A stretch of DNA of 64,000 nt, taken from the NCBI GenBank assembly GCA_050944685.1, contig JBMNRP010000012.1, positions 9,649-73,648 of the forward strand. Direction: 5' to 3'. Positions 49,296-56,794 of this stretch are shown one piece after another. Each line of letters begins with the position of its first letter. Position 1 is the first letter of the stretch. The notes below the pieces were generated by a model. The model ran no database searches. It saw nothing but the letters and a program-made list of their open reading frames with translations, and was not told where the DNA came from. A program made the translations under genes and the position numbers. Source of the stretch: CADBRN01 sp050944685 (GTDB lineage Bacteria; Bacillota; Clostridia; Lachnospirales; Lachnospiraceae).

Positions 49296-50039
49296 ATGGA
49301 GATCAACGCAGTCAACGCAAAACGTGACCCTGAGATCAGGGAGCAATATATTGCGTCCAGCGAGACCTTTATCTTAAGGTCCGCCGGAAAAGTGTGTCAC
49401 AGGCGGATCACTCGCTCAGATGATGAGTGGTCTGCTGCTTTGATTGCGTTCAATGAGGCAATTGACGGTTATGACGAGTCGAAAGGTGATTTCAACGGAT
49501 TTGCCTATCGGGTCATACAGCGGAGGCTGATTGACTTTATCCGGAAAGAACAGCGCCACGACAGTGAGGTTACCGTCGAGCCCTATGTGTTTGATGGAAA
49601 TGTAGATGATGATCCGTCTTCGCTGCAGATGGAAGTGGCAGAGAAGAGCGGGACGCTGAGCACGGAGGATGAGACTTCCTCCAGGATGAGTGCTGCGGAT
49701 GAGATTGCAGCTGTTCAGAAAATTCTCGCTCAATACGGATTTTCATTTTTTGATATTGCAGACTGCAGTCCGAAGGCAAGAAAGACAAAGCATCAATGTG
49801 CGAGGGTCATCCGGATTCTGCTGCAAAACGAAGATATTCTGGATTCTATGCGGGAGACACATACATTGCCCGCTTTTCGGATTATTCAAAAAGCAAAAGT
49901 TACAGATAATGAAAAAATACCGCCTAAAATACTGGAGCGTCACAGGCGCTATATCATCGCGGTAACAGAAATACTCTCGGGTGATTACCCGATATTGTCA
50001 TCCTATCTTCAGGAAATCAGAAAGGAAATGCGAAGTTGA
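49296..50039 (+). CDS. sigI: RNA polymerase sigma factor SigI
   Basis: A 247-residue sigma-70-like factor of the SigI type. Region 2 matches the family: DPEIREQYIASSETFILRSAGKVCHRRITRSDDEWSAALIAFNEAIDGYDESKGDFNGFAYRVIQRRLIDFIRKEQRH. The C-terminal SigI-specific region includes KILERHRRYIIAVTEILSGDYPILSSYLQ. SigI factors control heat/cell-wall response in Bacillus and polysaccharide-degrading enzymes in cellulolytic Clostridia. ATG 49296 follows CAGGAAAGG. The stop overlaps the TTG start of the anti-sigma gene, implying coupled translation. No clear SigI-type autoregulatory promoter was recognised. Confidence 0.93.
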   Translation: MEINAVNAKRDPEIREQYIASSETFILRSAGKVCHRRITRSDDEWSAALIAFNEAIDGYDESKGDFNGFAYRVIQRRLIDFIRKEQRHDSEVTVEPYVFDGNVDDDPSSLQMEVAEKSGTLSTEDETSSRMSAADEIAAVQKILAQYGFSFFDIADCSPKARKTKHQCARVIRILLQNEDILDSMRETHTLPAFRIIQKAKVTDNEKIPPKILERHRRYIIAVTEILSGDYPILSSYLQEIRKEMRS

Positions 50040-52021
50040 AGGGCATTGTTTTGGAAATAAGAGACGGGGTGGCCGCGGTTCTCGCGGAAGACGGCACCGT
50101 CATTACAACCGAACAAAAATGCCGCGTTGGCGATGAAATAGAGATCGCCCGGGTTACTGCGCCCTTCGGCTCGCCGAAAACGCGGTTTGGAAAGACCGCC
50201 CGTGCCATGGCTGCTGCCGCTGCTGCGATCGTGGTGATCGTTGGCATTTCTTTTGGAATTCACAGCATCAATTACACGGAAAATGCTTATGTCTCCGTGG
50301 ATGTCAATCCCTCGCTTGAGTTCGCTCTTAACAAGAGAAATAAAATCCTTTCCGTAGATGCGCTGAACAGTGACGCGGAGCTCGCTGTGTCTGCTCTGGA
50401 ACAGAAGGGTGTTCACGGTGGAAATTTAAGCGGAGCGCTGGATGATACGGTCGAGGAACTGACGGACGAGGGATATCTGAGCGAGACGGAAGGAGGAACC
50501 GTTCTTCTTTCGATCGCTTCTGATGACAAGAGCGCGATCGAGGAGCTGACAGATCAGGTGCAGGAGAGTATTCTGGGTGATCCCGACAGCGGATTTACCG
50601 TTATCATCAATACAACGGATCTGGAAACCCGGAATGAGGCCCGTCAGAATGACATCAGCACCGGCCGCTATCTGGAAGCGGGATACGGAAATCTGGAAGC
50701 GGTTTCTTCGCTGAAAGACGGCAGTCTGAAAGCGATTCAAGTGGATAGCGGTAATGACGGAAGCAGTTCTTCCGATTCGGAAAAGATGTCGCTGGATGAA
50801 GCGCGGGATATGAAGGTTACGAACCTGCTGAACGAGTCTCCGCTGGATTTGGATTATGGTTTTGAGATAACAGACGAAAAATCGGATTCCTCCGGAAATT
50901 CTTCTTCGCAGAGTTCCAGCTCGGATGCGGGAAACAGCAGCTCTGCTTCCGGTGATGCTTCTGTTTCATCGGACGGCGGAACAGCTTCTTCTCAGGATTC
51001 CAGTTCGACTGCGGGTACCGCATCTTCTGAAGACGGAAATAGTTCCGGAAGCAGCAGTTCCGGCAGCGACAGTTCCGGAAGCAGCAGCTCCGGCAGAAAA
51101 GGTACAGCATCCTCGGGAAGCAGCAGCTCGTCCGGCAGCAGCGGAGGCTCTTCAGGAACAACGAGCCCCTCTGAAACGCCGAAATCGACGGTTACTCCGA
51201 AGCCTGCGGTTACGCCGAAGCCGACGAAGACGCCGACACCTACAGTGACGCCGGAGCCGACGAAGACACCCACACCTACGGTGACACCGGAGCCGACGAA
51301 GACGCCGGAGCCGACGAAGACGCCGACACCAACGGAGACGCCGGAGCCAACGGAGACGCCGGAGCCGACGAAGACGCCGACACCGACGGAGACACCGGAA
51401 CCGACCGAGACACCGGAGCCGACCGAGACGCCGACACCTACGGTGACACCGGAACCGACCGAGACGCCGGAGCCGACCGAAACGCCGGAGCCGACGAAGA
51501 CGCCGACACCTACGGTGACACCGGAACCGACCGAGACGCCGGAACCGACGGAGACGCCGGAACCGACCGAGACACCGAAACCGACGGAGACGCCGGAGCC
51601 GACCGAGACACCGAAACCTACGGAGACGCCGGAGCCGACCGAGACACCGACACCGACGGAGACGCCGGAACCGACCGAGACACCGAAACCGACCGAGACG
51701 CCGAAACCGACGGAGACGCCGGAACCGACCGAGACGCCGGAACCGACCGAGACACCGAAACCGACCGAGACGCCGGAACCGACCGAGACGCCGGAACCGA
51801 CCGAGACACCGACCCCGACACCGGATCCTGGTTATGAATATGCTCGCTGTGTGACGATCCCGGACAAGGATCCCTGGAGTATCACCGATATTATTATCAC
51901 GGAACCCACGGAAGAAGATTACAAGGATGCCGAGCAATATTATTCCGGATGGATTGATTTCTGGGACGCGGTTATTCAGGGAGAGGTCAAAGCCGGAAAG
52001 AAATATATCATAAGGTGGTAG
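50036..52021 (+). CDS. rsgI: RsgI-family transmembrane anti-sigma factor with TPEPTE stalk
   Basis: A 661-residue anti-SigI factor. The cytoplasmic RsgI N-terminal domain is residues 1-50 (LKGIVLEIRDGVAAVLAEDGTVI). One helix follows (about 57-77), then the conserved extracytoplasmic domain (YVSVDVNPSLEFALNKRNKILSVDALN, about 80-260), a Ser/Gly/Asp region (about 285-380), and about 36 Pro/Thr/Glu hexapeptides (about 380-600). The last 65 residues form a small domain (ARCVTIPDKDPWSITDIII ... GWIDFW) of no recognised family, where clostridial RsgI proteins often have carbohydrate-binding modules. The TTG at 50036 overlaps the sigI stop. The stalk likely projects a sensor through the wall. Confidence 0.9.
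   Translation: MKGIVLEIRDGVAAVLAEDGTVITTEQKCRVGDEIEIARVTAPFGSPKTRFGKTARAMAAAAAAIVVIVGISFGIHSINYTENAYVSVDVNPSLEFALNKRNKILSVDALNSDAELAVSALEQKGVHGGNLSGALDDTVEELTDEGYLSETEGGTVLLSIASDDKSAIEELTDQVQESILGDPDSGFTVIINTTDLETRNEARQNDISTGRYLEAGYGNLEAVSSLKDGSLKAIQVDSGNDGSSSSDSEKMSLDEARDMKVTNLLNESPLDLDYGFEITDEKSDSSGNSSSQSSSSDAGNSSSASGDASVSSDGGTASSQDSSSTAGTASSEDGNSSGSSSSGSDSSGSSSSGRKGTASSGSSSSSGSSGGSSGTTSPSETPKSTVTPKPAVTPKPTKTPTPTVTPEPTKTPTPTVTPEPTKTPEPTKTPTPTETPEPTETPEPTKTPTPTETPEPTETPEPTETPTPTVTPEPTETPEPTETPEPTKTPTPTVTPEPTETPEPTETPEPTETPKPTETPEPTETPKPTETPEPTETPTPTETPEPTETPKPTETPKPTETPEPTETPEPTETPKPTETPEPTETPEPTETPTPTPDPGYEYARCVTIPDKDPWSITDIIITEPTEEDYKDAEQYYSGWIDFWDAVIQGEVKAGKKYIIRW
51174..51826 (+). repeat. 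Tandem 18-bp repeat array encoding TPEPTE units
   Basis: More than 30 near-identical 18-bp units (typical unit ACGCCGGAACCGACCGAG) encode TPEPTE, TPKPTE and TPTPTE hexapeptides inside rsgI. Such arrays are prone to length change by slippage; the minus-strand open frame through it is a shadow. Confidence 0.9.
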
Positions 52022-52292
52022 GGGAGATTTTTCCCGGAGATACCATAATTGAATGGATGAGTCCGTACAGGGCACTGTTTGTTCCGGATATTTCGACGGA
52101 AATTTGTGATCGCCAGAATCACTTTTCCATCGGATATCCGGAACTTTTTGCAGTCCCGGAGGGAAATATCGCTTCACACAAGATGACAGGTAATGAAGGA
52201 AATGGTACAATTCAAGAAAGCGGTTTGTCTGTGGAATGAAAGACCCGCCAATCCGCGGCGGAAAATTTTGAACCTGAAAGGAGAATTGCGCT

Positions 52293-52820
52293 ATGCAGGA
52301 TATTTATGATGTGTTGGTTACGAGACGTTCCATTCGCAAATTTAAAGCGGATCCGGTACCGGAAGACCAGATTCAGAGAATTATTGAGACCGGACTGTAT
52401 GCGCCGACCGGGATGGACCGGCAGCAGACCATCATATTAAAGATTACGGATCCGGAAACGATCCATACGCTCGGGATGGTTAACGGCAGACTGATGGGAA
52501 AGGGCGAAGTCGATGGCTTTTACGGCGCGCCGGTTGTTCTCGCGGTGCTGTCGCGCAAGGACAATCCGAACAGCATTTTCGACGGATGCAGTGTCATTTC
52601 CAATATGCTGAACGAGACGGCTTCTCTCGGACTCGGCGGGTGCTGGATTCACAGAGGAAAAGAGCAGTTCGAGACCAAGGAAGGAATTGCCATTCTGAAA
52701 AAAGCGGGAATTAATCCGGATGAGTATGAGGGAGTCGACAATGTCGTTCTCGGCTATATCGACGGAGAATATCCGAAACCGAATCCGAGAAAAGACGGAA
52801 GAGTTTTCAGCATTGACTGA
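52293..52820 (+). CDS. Nitroreductase-family FMN oxidoreductase
   Basis: A 175-residue small flavoprotein. The N-terminal pattern DVLVTRRSIRKFKADPVPEDQIQRIIETGLYAPTGMDRQ is typical, with the arginine-rich FMN phosphate contact at the start. The second half has NMLNETASLGLGGCWIHRGKEQF and VVLGYIDGEYPKP, also family features. It would use NAD(P)H to reduce nitro or quinone-type substrates. ATG 52293 follows AAAGGAGAATTG. It is followed by a terminator shared with the convergent YhhN-like gene. Confidence 0.93.
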   Translation: MQDIYDVLVTRRSIRKFKADPVPEDQIQRIIETGLYAPTGMDRQQTIILKITDPETIHTLGMVNGRLMGKGEVDGFYGAPVVLAVLSRKDNPNSIFDGCSVISNMLNETASLGLGGCWIHRGKEQFETKEGIAILKKAGINPDEYEGVDNVVLGYIDGEYPKPNPRKDGRVFSID

Positions 52821-52843
52821 AAACATTGACAGCTGTCAGGCAG

Positions 52844-52892
52844 AAATACCGGCACAGAAATGGACGGAGTCCTTTTTGTGCCGGTATTTTTT
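52844..52892. terminator. Bidirectional terminator after nitroreductase
   Basis: AAATACCGGCACA (52844-52856) pairs with TGTGCCGGTATTT (52877-52889) and is followed by T on the plus strand and preceded by A on the minus strand side. Confidence 0.88.
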
Positions 52893-52894
52893 CT

Positions 52895-53560
52895 TTAAAG
52901 AAGAAAGCCGAGTGTCAGCAGAAGCTGTGCCGATGTGTAGGTTTCCATAACACCCCGGAAGGCTTTCCCTTTGAATACATGAAGAGCCAGAAGAATATCG
53001 GAAAGGATGAACAGGGCGGATCCGGCGAGACAGACCGAAGCTGAGGAGAAACTGGCGGATCCGAAGCGGAGCAGCATGGAGATGCTCATCAGAATGATAA
53101 CCGTCATATACACGATGACGGCCGTTTTCATCTCTTTTTGAACCGACGGAAGTATTTTCCGGACCACCGCGACAAACAGTACTGCATAAGGAATCAGGCC
53201 GGAAAACAGAATCGGATGCAGATGGGACCTCGAGATCCCGGATAATGATGCGGCGATGTAAAACAGATGCCCGATCAGAAATGAGGAGAGACCGAAGACA
53301 AGGTATTTTCCTTCTTCGGATATTTCCAGAAGTGTGTCGCCGGCACAGCCGAATGCCAGGGCGAAAATCAGGCAGATCCGAAGAATAATGTCCGGCTTTG
53401 CTTCCCCGGAGGCTGCACACAGATACAGTGCCATCAGGAGAGGCGTAAGAGCCGATTTCAAGGAGCCGCATTTTCCGGTTTCTGCCGCACGTCTGCATAC
53501 CGCAGATGAAAGCGCCAGATAAAGAAACAAAATGATAATGACAGGTATGGATAAATTCAC
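52895..53560 (-). CDS. YhhN-family membrane protein (lysoplasmalogenase-like)
   Basis: A 221-residue protein with about eight predicted helices. YhhN family features are visible: FALAFGCAGDTLLEI with the conserved Asp, GLSSFLIGHLFYIAA, and a late SALFILSDILLALHVFKGKAF carrying the second Asp. Animal family members hydrolyse lysoplasmalogens; many anaerobic Clostridia contain plasmalogens, so that role is plausible but not shown. The gene ends against the nitroreductase terminator. Confidence 0.85.
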   Translation of the reverse strand: MNLSIPVIIILFLYLALSSAVCRRAAETGKCGSLKSALTPLLMALYLCAASGEAKPDIILRICLIFALAFGCAGDTLLEISEEGKYLVFGLSSFLIGHLFYIAASLSGISRSHLHPILFSGLIPYAVLFVAVVRKILPSVQKEMKTAVIVYMTVIILMSISMLLRFGSASFSSASVCLAGSALFILSDILLALHVFKGKAFRGVMETYTSAQLLLTLGFLL

Positions 53561-53635
53561 AGGAGTACCTCCTTGCCCGGGGTACTTCTATTTTATCATA
53601 ACGACCGGATGAACGGCCAGGTCCGCGTTTTTTTT

Positions 53636-54688
53636 TCAGTGTGTCACAGGTGCGGTTCTGGCCGTTCTTTCGGAAGCGGCTTTTCCCGTTCCTTTTCTTT
53701 CCGCCCGTTTATCAAGCGAGGCGAAGAATCCGGCGAGAAGCGTACCGGAGATCGAGTGCCAGACACAGGAAACGGCGGCAATGATGGCGGCGTTCGGCAT
53801 TGCCGCGAACTGAGCGGTCGTGGTGGCCAGGTTTGTCGCCATTCCGGCGTTCTGCATGCCGACCTCGATAGAAATCGTTCTGCGTTTTGCGCGGTTCATG
53901 TGTGTCAGAATCCCGATGAGATAGCCCAGGAGGTAGCCGATTCCGTTGTGAAGGAGAACCGCGACGAATATGATCAGACCGGAGGTGAAAAAACTCGATC
54001 CCTGTGAATTGACGACGCCGCCCACGACGAACGCAAGTCCCAGTACGGCGATTCCGGGCATGAGCTTCTGGACATCCCGGAATTTTTCATTTTTTCCCGG
54101 AAGAGCATTCAGAGCAAATCCCACTCCGACCGGGAGGATGACCGTTTCGATGATGGAGACGAACATCGGGAATGCTTTGATCTGAACGGTCGCACCGCTC
54201 GCCAGGAGCGAAACGAGAAGCGGTGTCATGAACGGGGAAAGGATTGTGGAGGCTGTGGTCATCCCGACGGAAAATGCTACGTCGCCATTGCACAGATACG
54301 ACATCACATTTGAGGAGACGCCTCCGGGGCAGCAGCCGACGAGGATCAGTCCGAGAGCCAGATCCGACGGCAAGTGGAGCAGGTGAACGAGCGCCCAGGC
54401 AAGAAACGGCATTACGCCGTACTGAGCCGCCGCACCGATGAAGATGTCGAGAGGACGCTGCGCCAGAATTTTAAAGTCCCGTGTTGTCATGGACATTCCC
54501 ATGCTCATCATGATGACTCCGATGATCACCGTCTGGGACGTGAATTTGTTCGTCGCGAAATCGACGAACCAGACCCGGTTGACCCAGCCCATCCACGCCG
54601 GATACAGAAACGTCACGACCGCGAACGCAATGACGACCGCCGCCGTGTGATCGGACATAAACCTTGCCGCTTTTTGCAGTGATTTCAT
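53636..54688 (-). CDS. Bile acid:sodium symporter (BASS) family transporter under T-box control
   Basis: A 350-residue carrier with ten helices. Family marks are MMSMGMSMTTRDFKILAQRPLDIFIGAAAQYGVMPFLAWAL, ILVGCCPGGVSSNVMSYLCNGDVAFSVGMTT and TISIEVGMQNAGMATNLATTTA with the sodium-site residues. Bacterial BASS proteins transport bile acids, pantoate or 2-keto acids. ATG 54688 has AAGGAGGG upstream. A complete T-box leader with terminator precedes it (54733-55045), so expression should rise when a specific tRNA is uncharged. That points to an amino acid or its keto-acid relative as cargo rather than bile acids; this is inference. Confidence 0.9.
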   Translation of the reverse strand: MKSLQKAARFMSDHTAAVVIAFAVVTFLYPAWMGWVNRVWFVDFATNKFTSQTVIIGVIMMSMGMSMTTRDFKILAQRPLDIFIGAAAQYGVMPFLAWALVHLLHLPSDLALGLILVGCCPGGVSSNVMSYLCNGDVAFSVGMTTASTILSPFMTPLLVSLLASGATVQIKAFPMFVSIIETVILPVGVGFALNALPGKNEKFRDVQKLMPGIAVLGLAFVVGGVVNSQGSSFFTSGLIIFVAVLLHNGIGYLLGYLIGILTHMNRAKRRTISIEVGMQNAGMATNLATTTAQFAAMPNAAIIAAVSCVWHSISGTLLAGFFASLDKRAERKGTGKAASERTARTAPVTH

Positions 54689-54732
54689 TTTCCTTCCCTC
54701 CTTCTTGCATCCTCTCTGTTATTCCTCCGGAC

Positions 54733-55045
54733 AAAAAAAGCCCCTCTCAGCCAGAAAACGGCTGTTGAGGGACGAAAATAATTCCGCGTTACCACCCTTT
54801 TTCTGCCTGCCGCGAATGGCGGCCGGCAGCTCTCACGTACCAGCATACGTTTCCTTATTACGGAGGACTCCGGCGATGCTTACTTGGGACGATTGTCCGG
54901 TTCACCACGCTTCTCTAAGAGGATATCGACCGCTGTTTCCTGTCTGCTCGCACCATCCGCAGACTCTCTGCAGGGAAATCATAGCGCCCGTCTTGTTCTT
55001 ATCAACGAATTTAGGCTATGTAATTGTTCTTTGGAAAACGATTTT
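54733..55045 (-). ncRNA. T-box riboswitch upstream of the BASS transporter
   Basis: On the minus strand the leader has the AG-bulge/terminal-loop stem of Stem I (54942-54969, AGAGAGTCTGCGGATGGTG), a GGACAATCGTCC hairpin and the highly conserved T-box sequence AAGGGTGGTAACGCGG (complement of 54784-54799). A terminator follows: CCCTCAACAGCCG pairs with GGCTGAGAGGGG (54740-54771), with seven T (54733-54739). The specifier loop probably falls within complement 54921-54932 (GTCGATATCC); GTC, GAT or ATC are possible codons, and I cannot choose. Confidence 0.92.
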
Positions 55046-55065
55046 TTTTCCGTTTCCAGAAATAC

Positions 55066-55093
55066 AGTATAGCCGCTGTTTAATTTTTTTCAA
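55066..55093 (-). promoter_or_regulatory. Promoter of the T-box transcript
   Basis: On the minus strand TTGAAA (complement 55088-55093), 16-bp spacer and TATACT (complement 55066-55071), just upstream of the T-box leader. Confidence 0.65.
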
Positions 55094-55128
55094 GAATAAG
55101 ATGAGTATTTTTTATGTACAATATTATT

Positions 55129-55518
55129 TTATGTATGATCTCTTCCGGGAAGATCGGAAAATGAACCGGCCGGGAGTTTTCTCTCGTAATTTCCGAACCG
55201 GTCCCTGCCGATGCTTTTTCCGGGCCCCACCTCGTCCAGATTTCCGCCCTTTTCCCATCCGAGAGCCGGGGCTTCTTCCTTTGTGATATAATTAGAAGGC
55301 AAGTGACCATAAAGAAGGAGATAAAGTGCAACATCCGCTTTGGATGTATAAGTGCCATCCTCTGAAATCTGCTTTTTTTGGGAAGCATTTTCCGATTCAG
55401 AAGCGGACCCGGTCTGAATACTTCCGGAGTAGGATGAGGATGAGCGGATTTCCGACGGGACGCTTCCGCACGAAAGGAAAAGAACGCCGGAAAACAGGAT
55501 GAACCATATAAGATACCA
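55129..55518 (-). pseudogene. Truncated barnase-like secreted ribonuclease (lipoprotein form)
   Basis: A 129-codon minus-strand frame encodes a lipoprotein-like leader (WFILFSGVLFLSCGS), a Ser-rich linker and then about 70 residues resembling the N-terminal two thirds of barnase: ADVALYLLLYGHLPSNYITK, EEAPALGWEKGGNLDEVGPGK and SIGRDRFGNYERKLPAG. The equivalent of barnase Lys27 is present. The frame stops at DLPGRDHT, before the positions of barnase Glu73, Arg83, Arg87 and His102, so the catalytic half is missing. There is also no ATG, GTG or TTG start in this frame after the upstream stop; the frame begins against sbcD. I regard it as a remnant. No barstar gene is visible. Confidence 0.72.
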
Positions 55519-55553
55519 TCATTCGGCCCCTTCGGGGAGAGGAAGTCTTCAAG

Positions 55554-56732
55554 ATGAAGTTTTTTCACTTATCCGATCTGCATATCGGACTGAGACTGAT
55601 GAATCGGGATCTCTCGCAGGACCAGCGGTTTGTTTTTCGTGAGATCGCGGAATATGCGAGAGAAGAACGGCCGGACGCGATCGTCATTGCCGGTGATATC
55701 TACGATAAATCGGTGCCTTCCGCTGACGCGGTGGCTTTGTTCGACGAGTTTTTCACTGAACTGCAGACGGCAGCTCCGGATGCGGAGATCATGATGATCA
55801 GCGGCAATCACGACAGCGGGACACGGCTGAACCTGTACCGGGGCTTTTTAAAGAGACATCGGGTTCATATGATCGGGCTTCCGCCGATGAGGGAAGAGGA
55901 TCATATCGAACAGGTTATTCTGGAGGACAGATTCGGAAAAATCCGCTTCTACCTGCTTCCGTTTGTGAAGCCGTCTATGGTCAAACCGATTCTCGGAACA
56001 GATGAAAACGGGATTAATCTTTCCTACGATGAAACGATACGGCGTCTGATCGGCCGGGAGATCACGGACGGTACGCTGGATCCTTCGGAGCGCAATGTCC
56101 TCGTCAGTCATCAGTTTTATGTGCCGGCGGGAGTCAGCCCGGATGAGGTGGAGCGATCCTCTTCGGAGGTGCGAACGGTCGGAAATATTGACTCCGTCCG
56201 GTCTGATGTGCTGGAATCATTTGATTACGCGGCGCTCGGCCACATTCACAGACCGATGAAAGCCGGGCGCGAAAATTTTCGTTACTGCGGAACGCCTATG
56301 CCGTACTCGGTCGATGAGGCTGGTCAGAAGAAAGGAATTCTTTGTGTGGAGGCCGGTGAAAAAGGGGATGTGAGGACGCGTGTTCTCCCGCTGAAGCCGC
56401 TCCGGCAGGTTCGGGTGATTCGCGGTTCCCTGAAGGAAGTGCTGCACCAGGCTTCCCCGGATTATGTGACGGCCGTTCTGACGGATGAAGCGGATCTGGA
56501 CGTATTTGACATGCAGGACCGCATGAGAAACGCTTTTCCGAATCTGCTTGAGATACGCCGGGAGACGGGACGAGGGACAGATGCGGAAACGAAGGAGGCC
56601 CCGGAGGAAAAGAAGTCCACATGGGAACTCATCCTCTCTTTCCTGGATTATGAACAGGTCCCGCTTGAGGATGAGGATCGGGTTATTCTGAAGGATGTAC
56701 TGAATACGGTCAGCCAGGAGAATCCGGACTGA
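55554..56732 (+). CDS. sbcD: Exonuclease subunit SbcD
   Basis: A 392-residue metal-dependent nuclease subunit of the SbcCD (Mre11-Rad50-like) complex, which processes DNA hairpins and ends. Phosphoesterase motifs are FFHLSDLHIGLRL (motif I), DAIVIAGDIYD (II), MISGNHDSGTRL (III), and LVSHQFYV and ALGHIHRP later, giving the two-manganese site. The C-terminal third is the typical cap region. ATG 55554 is preceded by GAGAGGAAGTC. It forms an operon with sbcC, 62 bp downstream. Confidence 0.96.
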   Translation: MKFFHLSDLHIGLRLMNRDLSQDQRFVFREIAEYAREERPDAIVIAGDIYDKSVPSADAVALFDEFFTELQTAAPDAEIMMISGNHDSGTRLNLYRGFLKRHRVHMIGLPPMREEDHIEQVILEDRFGKIRFYLLPFVKPSMVKPILGTDENGINLSYDETIRRLIGREITDGTLDPSERNVLVSHQFYVPAGVSPDEVERSSSEVRTVGNIDSVRSDVLESFDYAALGHIHRPMKAGRENFRYCGTPMPYSVDEAGQKKGILCVEAGEKGDVRTRVLPLKPLRQVRVIRGSLKEVLHQASPDYVTAVLTDEADLDVFDMQDRMRNAFPNLLEIRRETGRGTDAETKEAPEEKKSTWELILSFLDYEQVPLEDEDRVILKDVLNTVSQENPD

Positions 56733-56794
56733 GGGACGAAAGATGGAGATAGAACAGACCGATTCGAAAGAGCTGACAGAAGGGAAGTGAAACA

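Noticed and set aside
51152..52210. A 352-codon minus-strand open frame rich in Arg, Leu and Phe
   Set aside because: It is the antisense reading of the rsgI TPEPTE repeats; the 18-bp periodicity keeps all frames open, and the composition is implausible.
52015..52239. A 74-codon plus-strand frame after rsgI
   Set aside because: No ribosome site, no recognised similarity and overlaps the rsgI end; the stretch also has an imperfect CCGGATAT/ATATCCGG hairpin (52084-52141).
55326..55502. A 58-codon plus-strand frame with AAGGAGATAAAG before a GTG
   Set aside because: It is antisense to the barnase-like remnant, whose protein similarity is much more convincing; the product would be an unrecognised basic peptide.
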